Under the pieces are notes generated by a model that was given only the letters and a program-made list of their open reading frames with translations, made no database searches and was not told where the DNA came from. From NCBI GenBank assembly GCA_017514645.1, contig JAFWJP010000258.1:1-18120 (forward strand): a stretch of 18,120 nt of DNA, given 5' to 3'. Source of the DNA: Solobacterium sp. GTDB taxonomy: Bacteria; Bacillota_I; Bacilli_A; Erysipelotrichales; Erysipelotrichaceae. Positions within the stretch are counted from its first letter, which is position 1. Each line of letters begins with the position of its first letter. A program made the position numbers and the translations under genes. Below, one piece after another: positions 1-6,988 of this stretch.

Positions 1-837
1 ATCATTGAGATCTACTGTCCGGAGTCTTCCGGCAAGACAACACTGGCCCTGCATGCCATAGCGGAGTGCCAGAAAGCGGGCGGCCGCTGTGCATTCATCG
101 ATGCAGAGAACGCGATCGATCCCGTCTATGCCAAGAACCTCGGCGTTGATATCGATGAACTGATCCTGTCCCAGCCGGATTCGGGAGAACAGGCACTGGA
201 GATCACGGAAGTCCTGATCAAGTCCGGAGCGATCGACCTGGTCGTTATCGACTCGGTTGCGGCCCTGGTTCCGCAGGCGGAGCTGGACGGTGAGATGGGA
301 GATTCCTCCATCGGTCTGCAGGCGCGTCTGATGTCCAAGGCGATGCGTAAACTGGCAGGTGTCATGAACCGTTCGAACTGCACAGCGATCTTCATCAACC
401 AGCTGCGGGAGAAGGTCGGCATCATGTTCGGCAATCCAGAGACGACACCGGGCGGGCGCGCACTGAAGTTCTACGCTTCCGTACGCCTGGATGTCCGGAA
501 AGGCGAGGCACTCAAGAACGGATCCGATGTCATCGGAAACGTGACGAAGATCAAGGTTGTCAAGAACAAGGTTGCGCCGCCCTTCAAGACGGCTGTGGTG
601 AACATCATCTTCGGTGAAGGCGTATCACATGTGGATGAAGTCATCAACCTTGCGGTTGAAAACGATATCATCGACAAGTCCGGTGCATGGTTCTCCTACA
701 AGGGGGAAAAGATCGGACAGGGCTTTGCAGCAGTGAGGGAGTACGTCCGCCAGAATCCGGAAATGGATGCCGAGATCACGGCGGAAGTACGGAAACGTCT
801 GTTCCCGGCTGCAGAACCGGCTTCAGAGATACAGTAA
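1..837 (+). CDS. recA: RecA recombinase, 3' part (5' end outside window)
   Basis: RecA forms ATP-dependent filaments on single-stranded DNA, drives strand exchange and triggers LexA cleavage in the SOS response. The frame is open from base 1 and encodes 278 residues up to TAA. Compared with E. coli RecA (353 aa), about 60 N-terminal residues are missing because the window starts inside the gene. Visible family features are a Walker A region (residues 6-13), the catalytic-Glu segment FIDAEN, the Walker B strand [10 protein letters not shown], the L2-loop region [10 protein letters not shown] and the C-terminal block [14 protein letters not shown]. Three normally conserved positions differ: Walker A reads CPESSGKT instead of GPESSGKT, AEHALDP reads AENAIDP, and GDSH reads GDSS. 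The C-terminus is short, with little acidic tail. Family assignment is certain; the effect of the substitutions is unknown. An intrinsic terminator follows 9 bp after the stop. Confidence 0.98.
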   Translation: MIEIYCPESSGKTTLALHAIAECQKAGGRCAFIDAENAIDPVYAKNLGVDIDELILSQPDSGEQALEITEVLIKSGAIDLVVIDSVAALVPQAELDGEMGDSSIGLQARLMSKAMRKLAGVMNRSNCTAIFINQLREKVGIMFGNPETTPGGRALKFYASVRLDVRKGEALKNGSDVIGNVTKIKVVKNKVAPPFKTAVVNIIFGEGVSHVDEVINLAVENDIIDKSGAWFSYKGEKIGQGFAAVREYVRQNPEMDAEITAEVRKRLFPAAEPASEIQ

Positions 838-846
838 AGACACAGG

Positions 847-869
847 GCATCCCCGGACGGGGATGCTTT
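847..869 (+). terminator. Intrinsic terminator of recA
   Basis: GCATCCCC (847-854) pairs with GGGGATGC (859-866) around a GGAC loop, giving an 8-bp GC-rich stem followed by a short T run (TTTG). It lies just after the recA stop and before the rny promoter. Confidence 0.8.
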
Positions 870-898
870 GCTATGTCTGATATTTTTATCTGCGTCGG

Positions 899-926
899 TT
901 GTGAAAAATCACGGAAGTTGTATAAT
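899..926 (+). promoter_or_regulatory. Sigma-A-type promoter for rny
   Basis: TTGTGA (899-904) and a perfect TATAAT (921-926) are separated by 16 bp. The expected start near 933 gives a leader of about 42 nt before the rny ATG. It is the only good promoter between the recA terminator and rny, so rny is probably transcribed on its own. Confidence 0.65.
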
Positions 927-974
927 ATATCTCGGGAATTTATTCTCATTTGTTTTTTAATGGAGGAATACATT

Positions 975-2534
975 ATGCCGAATGGTAGTATGCTTACCTC
1001 CGTTCTTGTTGGTATTGCAGGTATTCTGATCGGTATCCTCGTCATGAGGATACTGGGAAATGCCGGGCTTGACCGGGCCAGGAATCAGGCACAGTCGATT
1101 CTGGATGAATCAAATGCAAAGGCGGAGAACATTCTCCGTCAGGCGGATTTAGACGGTAAGCAGCAGGTCTATGAAATGACGCTTCAGGCCGAAAGGGAAC
1201 TGAAGGCACAGCGCAGCAAGGTTCAGCAGCAGGAGAACAAGCTGTCCCGGCGTGAGGACAGCATCAGTTACCGCGAGGAAAACCTGATTGCGAAGGAAAA
1301 GAAAATCGAAGACAAGAATAAAGTTGTCGATGAAAAACTGGCAAATCTCAACAAGATGGAGAGTACTCTTCAGGAGAAGATCAACGAACAGATGGCTGTT
1401 CTGGAGCGGGTCGCGGGATTGTCGCGCGATGAAGCCAAGAGCGAGCTGATGGACGCGGTTGAGAAGAAGAGTGAAAAGGAGATCGGCGCGTATCTGCGTG
1501 AACAGGATGAGATTGCACAGCAGAAAGCCGCTGAGAATGCGCGGACTGTGATTGCCAACGCGATCCAGCGCTATGCACAGGAAGAGGTCCTTGATCGTAC
1601 AGTTTCCGTTGTATCGCTTCCCAATGAAGATATGAAGGGAAGAATCATCGGACGTGAAGGAAGAAATATCAAGGCGATCGAGCAGGCAACAGGTGTTGAT
1701 CTGATCATCGATGATACACCGGATGCGATCACGGTTTCGTGCTTCGATCCGATCCGCCGGGAAATCGCAAGGCAGTCTCTGGAGATCCTGATGAAGGACG
1801 GAAGGATCCAGCCGACAAGGATCGAGGAAGTCGTCAATAAGGTGACGAAATCCCTGGATGAAACGATCATGAAGATCGGTGATGAGGCGATCTTCAAACT
1901 GGGAATCGGCCGTATCAACAAGGAACTAGTCCGCATGGTCGGAAGACTGCGCTACCGTTACAGCTACGGTCAGAATGTTCTTGAGCATTCCGTTGAAGTT
2001 GCGACGTTTGCAGGCATCATGGCTGCGGAACTCGGTCTGAACCAGAGCCTGGCAAAGCGTGCAGGTCTTCTGCATGATATCGGCAAGGCTGTCGACTTTG
2101 AGCAGGAGGGCAGTCATGTTGAACTCGGTGCCCGTCTGGCAAAGAAGTACGGAGTGAACGGAATCGTTGTCAATGCGATAGAGTCCCACCATGGTGATAA
2201 GCCTGCTTCGGATATTATATCGGTGCTGGTGGCGGCTGCGGATACATTGAGTGCCGCAAGACCGGGCGCACGTTATGAATCGATGGAGAACTACATCCAG
2301 CGTCTGGAACAGCTGGAAGAGATTGCCGGCAGCTATGATGGTGTTGAGAAGGCGTTTGCCATTCAGGCAGGACGTGAAGTCCGTGTTATGGTACAGCCGG
2401 ACAAGATCAACGATGACGGCATGATCAAAATCGCTCATGATATCCGTGAGCGCATCGAGAACGAGATGACCTATCCGGGACAGATCAAGGTAACGCTGAT
2501 CCGGGAAGTCAGAGCACAGGAAATCGCTCAGTAA
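975..2534 (+). CDS. rny: Ribonuclease Y
   Basis: RNase Y is the membrane-anchored endoribonuclease that starts mRNA decay in many Gram-positive bacteria and scaffolds a degradosome-like complex. The protein has 519 residues, against 520 for B. subtilis Rny. The order is an N-terminal membrane helix (about residues 6-28), a long charged coiled coil (about 30-200), a KH RNA-binding domain (about 208-275, with GREG as its GxxG loop) and an HD phosphohydrolase domain with the metal-binding pair H367-D368 in LLHDIGKAVD. The ATG at 975 is chosen because TGGAGGA (961-967) sits 7 nt upstream. An in-frame ATG at 960 lacks a Shine-Dalgarno, and the frame stays open further upstream only by chance. The gene has its own promoter and terminator. 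The recA-rny adjacency resembles the order in Bacillus. Nothing in the active site looks odd. Confidence 0.98.
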   Translation: MPNGSMLTSVLVGIAGILIGILVMRILGNAGLDRARNQAQSILDESNAKAENILRQADLDGKQQVYEMTLQAERELKAQRSKVQQQENKLSRREDSISYREENLIAKEKKIEDKNKVVDEKLANLNKMESTLQEKINEQMAVLERVAGLSRDEAKSELMDAVEKKSEKEIGAYLREQDEIAQQKAAENARTVIANAIQRYAQEEVLDRTVSVVSLPNEDMKGRIIGREGRNIKAIEQATGVDLIIDDTPDAITVSCFDPIRREIARQSLEILMKDGRIQPTRIEEVVNKVTKSLDETIMKIGDEAIFKLGIGRINKELVRMVGRLRYRYSYGQNVLEHSVEVATFAGIMAAELGLNQSLAKRAGLLHDIGKAVDFEQEGSHVELGARLAKKYGVNGIVVNAIESHHGDKPASDIISVLVAAADTLSAARPGARYESMENYIQRLEQLEEIAGSYDGVEKAFAIQAGREVRVMVQPDKINDDGMIKIAHDIRERIENEMTYPGQIKVTLIREVRAQEIAQ

Positions 2535-2540
2535 GTACAG

Positions 2541-2569
2541 GCATCCGCAATTGCGGGTGCTTTTCTTTT
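2541..2569 (+). terminator. Intrinsic terminator of rny
   Basis: GCATCCGCAA (2541-2550) pairs with TTGCGGGTGC (2551-2560), with one T-G wobble; in practice this is an 8-bp stem with an AATT loop. TTTTCTTTT follows. The hairpin starts 6 nt after the rny stop. Confidence 0.85.
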
Positions 2570-2578
2570 CCCCCGGGT

Positions 2579-2584
2579 TATAAT
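2579..2584 (+). promoter_or_regulatory. -10 element immediately upstream of the channel gene
   Basis: A perfect TATAAT ends 6 nt before the GTG start at 2591, so transcription would be expected to begin on or next to the start codon. No convincing -35 is visible: the bases at the right distance are the tail of the rny terminator. No Shine-Dalgarno is present between 2560 and 2591. The arrangement suggests a leaderless mRNA, but could be a chance match with the gene served by read-through from rny. Confidence 0.45.
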
Positions 2585-2590
2585 AAAACC

Positions 2591-3553
2591 GTGAACCGGT
2601 TCAGGAAAAGAGTATTCGACATCATTCAGATCGGAAACCGGGATGATCTTCCCAGTCTGGCTTTTGATGTGTTCATCGTTCTGGTGATCCTGACGAATAT
2701 CACGGTCATATTCCTGGAAACGTTTGATTCGATGGCACCGTATTACAGTGTTCTGGAGACCCTGGATACCTTGACGATCGGCATCTTCATCATTGAGTAC
2801 GGTCTGCGGATCTGGACGGCGGAGTACCTGTATCCCGGGATGAGCAGGAGAAGAGCAGTCCTGCGTTTCTTTGTGTCCTATGACGGGATCGTGGATCTGC
2901 TGACGATCCTGCCGTTTTTCTTCCTTTCCGGATTCGTTGTCTTCCGGATGCTCAGGGTCGTGAGGATCTTCCATCTGTTCCGGATCAATTCGACCTATGA
3001 TTCATTCAGCGTCATCCGTTCCGTTGTCTATGAAAAGAAGAACCAGCTGGCGTCTTCTCTCTTTATCCTGATCGTACTGATGCTGGCGTCTTCTCTGTGC
3101 ATGTACAGTGCCGAGCACGAAGCGCAGCCGGAAGTCTTCCGCAATGCGCTGTCCGGAATCTGGTGGAGCATGTCGACGCTGCTGACCGTAGGATACGGGG
3201 ATATCTATCCGGTGACGGAACTCGGGCGGGCCATGGCGATCGTGATCTCTGTTCTGGGTGTTATGGTCGTGGCAATCCCGACAGGTATCCTGTCTGCCGG
3301 ATTTGTGGAGAACTATACAGAAGCCGCCTACAGTGCGGCGCCGCTGGATTTTCATCTGCAGACAGTCTCGATCGGCCCTGACAGTGCCTGGGTCAGCCTG
3401 ACCAAGGAGGAAGTGCTGCGGCAGTACGGCTATACCGTCATTCTGATCAAGCGGAACGGTGTGACATTCCCGCCGAAGGAAGGGTACCGGATCTATCTCG
3501 GAGATGAACTTGCGGTCTACAAAGACAATGAAACCGAAGCACATGAAATTTGA
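2591..3553 (+). CDS. Voltage-gated-type potassium channel with RCK-C-like tail
   Basis: The 320-residue protein is a six-transmembrane tetrameric K+ channel subunit of the ion_trans/Kch type. Hydrophobic segments run from about residue 22 to 235. S4 carries Arg at every third position (R119, R122, R125, R131, with H128 between), as in voltage sensors. The pore has the K+ selectivity signature TVGYGD (residues 199-204) after the pore helix WWSMSTLL, and S6 follows as VISVLGVMVVAIPTGILSAGF. The last 50 or so residues (about 268-315) resemble a TrkA-C/RCK-C fold, including the GDELAVY ending typical of that domain, so a ligand may gate it. The start is GTG with no Shine-Dalgarno, 7 nt after a TATAAT. 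It is kept because the residues right after it (RKRVFDIIQIGN) match the usual N-terminus of such channels and there is no better start nearby. Channel identity is firm; the RCK-C call is moderate. Confidence 0.93.
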   Translation: MNRFRKRVFDIIQIGNRDDLPSLAFDVFIVLVILTNITVIFLETFDSMAPYYSVLETLDTLTIGIFIIEYGLRIWTAEYLYPGMSRRRAVLRFFVSYDGIVDLLTILPFFFLSGFVVFRMLRVVRIFHLFRINSTYDSFSVIRSVVYEKKNQLASSLFILIVLMLASSLCMYSAEHEAQPEVFRNALSGIWWSMSTLLTVGYGDIYPVTELGRAMAIVISVLGVMVVAIPTGILSAGFVENYTEAAYSAAPLDFHLQTVSIGPDSAWVSLTKEEVLRQYGYTVILIKRNGVTFPPKEGYRIYLGDELAVYKDNETEAHEI

Positions 3554-3579
3554 TTGAAAACAAGTTTAAACCCGCATGG

Positions 3580-3607
3580 TTGACACGTTTCCGGAGGGTG
3601 CTATAAT
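3580..3607 (+). promoter_or_regulatory. Consensus sigma-A promoter for the ferredoxin gene
   Basis: TTGACA (3580-3585) and TATAAT (3602-3607) both match consensus, 16 bp apart. The start is expected near 3614, which is the first base of the Shine-Dalgarno AGGAGGA (3614-3620). The transcript would therefore begin at its ribosome binding site, with a leader of about 15 nt. No terminator separates this promoter from the channel gene upstream. Confidence 0.85.
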
Positions 3608-3628
3608 TTCATCAGGAGGACAGAAAAC

Positions 3629-3802
3629 ATGCCTGTAACAATTGATAAGGATCTCTGCATCGGATGCGGAGCTTGCGTAGGAGCTTGTCCTGTAGAAGCA
3701 CTGTCACTGGACGACGAGGGAAAGTCCACAGTTGACGAGGCTCTCTGCATTGACTGCCACAGCTGCATCGCAACATGCCCGGTCGGCGCAATTACTGAAT
3801 AA
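3629..3802 (+). CDS. Small 2[4Fe-4S] ferredoxin (57 aa)
   Basis: This short gene encodes a clostridial-type bacterial ferredoxin, a soluble low-potential electron carrier. Two cluster motifs are complete: CIGCGACVGACP (Cys 10, 13, 16, 20) and CIDCHSCIATCP (Cys 40, 43, 46, 50), each CxxCxxCxxxCP, so two [4Fe-4S] clusters can be built by the usual exchange of the fourth Cys. The length of 57 residues matches the family (about 55-60). ATG at 3629 follows AGGAGGA with an 8-nt gap. It is monocistronic: it has a consensus promoter and a strong terminator of its own, which fits high expression as a general electron donor. Partner enzymes are not visible, although the AKR at 13604 carries similar clusters and MiaB next door is a radical SAM enzyme that needs an electron source. 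Confidence 0.97.
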   Translation: MPVTIDKDLCIGCGACVGACPVEALSLDDEGKSTVDEALCIDCHSCIATCPVGAITE

Positions 3803-3814
3803 TTGACAACATAG

Positions 3815-3843
3815 AAACCCTGTAAATACGATACAGGGTTTTT
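3815..3843 (+). terminator. Intrinsic terminator of the ferredoxin gene
   Basis: AAACCCTGTA (3815-3824) pairs perfectly with TACAGGGTTT (3832-3841) across a 7-nt loop and runs into five Ts (3839-3843). The A run on the 5' side could also let it stop minus-strand transcripts. Confidence 0.9.
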
Positions 3844-3846
3844 ATG

Positions 3847-3855
3847 TGATATAAT
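3847..3855 (+). promoter_or_regulatory. Extended -10 promoter for the miaB operon
   Basis: TGATATAAT (3847-3855) is a full extended -10 (TGn plus TATAAT) with no recognisable -35, since the expected site falls in the loop of the ferredoxin terminator. The predicted start is near 3862, only about 4 nt before the miaB ATG at 3866, and no Shine-Dalgarno precedes that ATG. Confidence 0.6.
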
Positions 3856-3865
3856 ACTATGGCAT

Positions 3866-5281
3866 ATGAATGAATCAGTGAAAGTCAACAGAAACAGGGT
3901 CCGGAACTTTGACAGAAACCTGTTTGAAATGCCTGCTCAGGTATTTGATCTGGGCAGGGGAAAACGTTTTTTTATCCATACATACGGCTGCCAGGCGAAT
4001 GTTCGTGACGGAGAAACACTCGCAGGGATGCTGACGAATATGGGTTTTGAGGAGGCCGGGGATGTCAGGGAGGCGGATCTGGTCATCTTCAATACCTGTG
4101 CGATCCGGAAGGCTGCCGAGGATCATGTATTCGGTGAGATCGGCAACCTGAAACACGAGAAGGAATCACACCCGGAGAGAATCTACGCCCTGTGCGGCTG
4201 CATGGCCCAGATGCCTGCAGTTGTAGAGAGGATCCGGAAGACGTACCCGCAGATCGATCTGGTGTTCGGAACACATAATCTGGATCGTTTTCCGTATCTT
4301 CTGCAGGAATTCATGGAGAAACGGGAGCGGACATTCGCGGTGGAAAGCACACCTGGTTCCGTTGTGGAGCAGCTGCCGGTACAGCGTTCCAGCAGATACA
4401 AAGCATTTGTCAATATCATGTACGGCTGCGACAAGTTCTGCACATACTGTATCGTGCCGTATACGCGCGGCAGGGAGCGTTCCCGCATGCTGGATGATAT
4501 CATTGCGGAAGTGCAGGCGTTCAAGGCGTCGGGCGGCAAGGAAGTCACCCTGCTTGGACAGAACGTGAATGCATACGGCAAGGATCTCGGAATGGAGGAC
4601 GGGTTTACAGCGCTTCTGGAGGCTGTGGCGGATACCGGGATCGACCGGATCCGGTTCTACTCTTCTCATCCGCGTGATTATACTGTAAGTTCCATTGAGG
4701 CGATGAGACAGCGGCCGAATATCATGAATGCGCTTCATCTGCCGGTGCAGAGCGGCAGCAACTCTGTTCTGAAGAGAATGAACCGAGGATATACGATCGA
4801 ACGCTATTACGAACTGTTTGATGATATGAAGCGGCGGATCCCCGGGATGGCATTCACAACGGATCTCATCGTCGGTTTCCCCGATGAAACGGATGAAGAA
4901 TTCGAGGATACGCTGAAACTGGTGGATCACTGCCGGTTTGACCTGGCATATACATTTATTTTCAGTCCGCGGGAGGGGACACCTGCCGCAGGTTTTGAGG
5001 ACCGCATTCCGATGCGGGTCAAGAAAGAGCGTCTGAATCTCCTGAATGAACGGATTTCCGACTATGCGCACGAAAAGAATCAGAAAGAGATCGGCAGGGA
5101 ACTGATCGTTCTCTGCGACGGTGCGTCAAAGAAAAATCCGGATACATTCAGCGGGTACAGCGAAGAGAACAAACTGGTGAACTTCACGGGGGAGAATATC
5201 CGTGAAGGGGATTTTGTCCGGGTGAAGATCACGGAAGCGAAGTCCTATACACTGGACGGAGAGGCGGTTGCGGTTCTGTAA
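3866..5281 (+). CDS. miaB: tRNA-2-methylthio-N6-dimethylallyladenosine synthase MiaB
   Basis: MiaB adds a methylthio group to i6A37 of tRNAs that read codons starting with U. It is a 471-residue radical SAM methylthiotransferase. The N-terminal UPF0004 domain carries the auxiliary cluster cysteines C42 (TYGCQAN), C78 (NTCAIRKAAEDH) and C112 (CGCMAQ). The radical SAM core has C188, C192 and C195 (CDKFCTYC), followed by IVPYTRGRERSR and LLGQNVNAYG, which are MiaB-type rather than MtaB- or RimO-type. The last 65 or so residues form a TRAM RNA-binding domain. The N-terminus is shorter than in Bacillus MiaB, which has a long leader. ATG 3866 lacks a Shine-Dalgarno and sits about 10 nt after an extended -10, so leaderless translation is possible; no later in-frame start looks better. 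It heads an operon with the RNase J-like gene and ftsK. A tRNA substrate family, tRNA-Phe/Ser/Leu/Cys, is encoded nearby. Confidence 0.96.
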   Translation: MNESVKVNRNRVRNFDRNLFEMPAQVFDLGRGKRFFIHTYGCQANVRDGETLAGMLTNMGFEEAGDVREADLVIFNTCAIRKAAEDHVFGEIGNLKHEKESHPERIYALCGCMAQMPAVVERIRKTYPQIDLVFGTHNLDRFPYLLQEFMEKRERTFAVESTPGSVVEQLPVQRSSRYKAFVNIMYGCDKFCTYCIVPYTRGRERSRMLDDIIAEVQAFKASGGKEVTLLGQNVNAYGKDLGMEDGFTALLEAVADTGIDRIRFYSSHPRDYTVSSIEAMRQRPNIMNALHLPVQSGSNSVLKRMNRGYTIERYYELFDDMKRRIPGMAFTTDLIVGFPDETDEEFEDTLKLVDHCRFDLAYTFIFSPREGTPAAGFEDRIPMRVKKERLNLLNERISDYAHEKNQKEIGRELIVLCDGASKKNPDTFSGYSEENKLVNFTGENIREGDFVRVKITEAKSYTLDGEAVAVL

Positions 5282-5305
5282 CTGCAGAAGAGAAAGGAAG
5301 GGTAT

Positions 5306-6970
5306 ATGAGCAAAGTCAGGATTTTTGCGCTGGGCGGACTCGATGAAGACGGCAAGAACATGCTTGTGGTTGAAGAGAACGACGATATCTACGTAATTGA
5401 AAGCGGTATGAAGTATCCGGCTGCTGATCAGCTCGGCATTGTCATGGTCATTCCCGGATTCGAGTATCTTGTGCAGAACAAGGACAGGATCAAGGCGGTG
5501 TTCATCACGCATGGACATGATGATGTGATCGGGTCGCTGACCAATCTGCTGAAGGAAGTCAGCGTACCGGTATACATGGCACCGCTGACAGCGAAGATCT
5601 TTGAACGTGAGGCCAAACGGGCCGGTCTGAAGGACTACACACTGCACCGTGTGCGCCGCAACAGCAAGTTCAAGGTAGATCAGACGGAGATCCGGACATT
5701 CGGTACGACAGAGTCCATAGCGGACGGTTTCGGTGTCGCAATCCGCACAGAGGACGGTTTCGTGGTCTACTCCAGCGAATTCATCGTTGACTTTGATTCG
5801 AAGATCGATGCGTTCAGTTTCGGAATGAATGAGATCATGGAGATCAGCAACCGCGGTGTTCTGGCGCTGATGACGGAGTCGGTCGGTGCTACACGGGAAG
5901 GACACAGTTCACCCAGGCACAGGATCACACCGCTGGTGGAACCTTATTTCGAAGAAGCACCCGGCAGGCTGATCGTATCCGCGTACAGCCAGAATCTGTA
6001 CCGGGTGATCGAACTGGTTGAACTGGCGGAGAAATACGACCGCAAGATCATGATCTATGATGAAGAACTGCGGAATCTCATGAAGGATATGGCTTCCCTG
6101 GGTTACTATCATATTCCGGCGGGGATGGATATCGTGCCGCAGAATTTTGACAACAACGCAGACAATGTGCTGATCATCGTCGGCGGCAGGGGAAACACGA
6201 TCTTCAAGAAGATGCATGTCATTGCGACACGTGAGGATCCGCTGATCCAGCTCAGGAGCACGGATACGGTCATCATCGCATCACCGGCTGTTCCGGGAAC
6301 AGAACGCGAAGAAAGCGCAATGGAGGACGATCTCTACAAGGAGACAGCCCGGGTCATTGCGGTGGATGTACGGAGGGCCTTCAGTATGCATGCGTCCATT
6401 GAGGACCTGAAGAGTCTGATCTATCTGATGAACCCGCAGTACTATATCCCGGTCAAGGGAGAATACCGGCAGCTGATCTCCAATGCGAATATTGCACTGG
6501 ATATGGGCTATCCGGCCAACAATATCATCGTTCTGGACAACGGACAGGCCGCGACGATCACAAACGGACTGCTAGAGAGGAACCTTGCACAGATTCCTGT
6601 CAGTGAAGTCCTGATCGATGATGATCAGGATCACAGTGCGACCGGCATGATCCTGAAGGACAGGGAAATGCTCAGCACGGACGGTGTCATCGTTATCGGC
6701 ATTGTGATCAATCACGCAACAAAGGAAGTCATCGGCGGTCCGGATGTACAGAGCCGGGGTGTCATTTACCTGAAGGATGCGGATTACATAATCAAGGAAA
6801 TCGGCAATATCATGGAAACAACGATTGAAACTGCGGTGCGCAGCGGAACGTTTGACAATCTGACCTGCAGGGCGGATGCCAGGGAGAAGATCAGCCGCTA
6901 CGTGCTGAGGGAAACCGGCAAGAAGCCGATGATCCTGCCGGCAATCGTCGAGATCAATACCAAGGAATAG
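5306..6970 (+). CDS. rnj: RNase J-family protein with degenerate active site (RNase J2-like)
   Basis: RNase J proteins are metallo-beta-lactamase/beta-CASP nucleases that trim and decay RNA. This 554-residue protein has the full family layout: beta-lactamase fold, beta-CASP insert, the block DTVIIASPAVPGTE, a GEYR motif and a C-terminal domain. Most metal ligands are missing, however. The HxHxDH motif reads HGHDDV (69-74), so its last His is Val. The THS His is Glu136. The GDF Asp is Glu158. The first His of HxSGH is replaced and the motif reads FSMHAS (359-364). The His before GEYR is Lys384. B. subtilis RNase J2 is a known poorly active partner of RNase J1, so a structural or RNA-binding subunit is the likeliest role; an active RNase J would then be encoded elsewhere. 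AAGGAAGG precedes ATG 5306. It lies 24 bp after miaB and 18 bp before ftsK, in the same operon. Confidence 0.9.
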   Translation: MSKVRIFALGGLDEDGKNMLVVEENDDIYVIESGMKYPAADQLGIVMVIPGFEYLVQNKDRIKAVFITHGHDDVIGSLTNLLKEVSVPVYMAPLTAKIFEREAKRAGLKDYTLHRVRRNSKFKVDQTEIRTFGTTESIADGFGVAIRTEDGFVVYSSEFIVDFDSKIDAFSFGMNEIMEISNRGVLALMTESVGATREGHSSPRHRITPLVEPYFEEAPGRLIVSAYSQNLYRVIELVELAEKYDRKIMIYDEELRNLMKDMASLGYYHIPAGMDIVPQNFDNNADNVLIIVGGRGNTIFKKMHVIATREDPLIQLRSTDTVIIASPAVPGTEREESAMEDDLYKETARVIAVDVRRAFSMHASIEDLKSLIYLMNPQYYIPVKGEYRQLISNANIALDMGYPANNIIVLDNGQAATITNGLLERNLAQIPVSEVLIDDDQDHSATGMILKDREMLSTDGVIVIGIVINHATKEVIGGPDVQSRGVIYLKDADYIIKEIGNIMETTIETAVRSGTFDNLTCRADAREKISRYVLRETGKKPMILPAIVEINTKE

Positions 6971-6988
6971 TGAAAGCAGAGGTTTTCA

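Noticed and set aside
687..974. Upstream extension of the rny frame
   Set aside because: It crosses the recA 3' end, the terminator and the promoter. The ATG at 975 has a good Shine-Dalgarno and gives the family's usual length.
3097..3381. 94-codon plus-strand frame inside the channel gene
   Set aside because: Out of frame with the channel pore signature; no motif or start signal.
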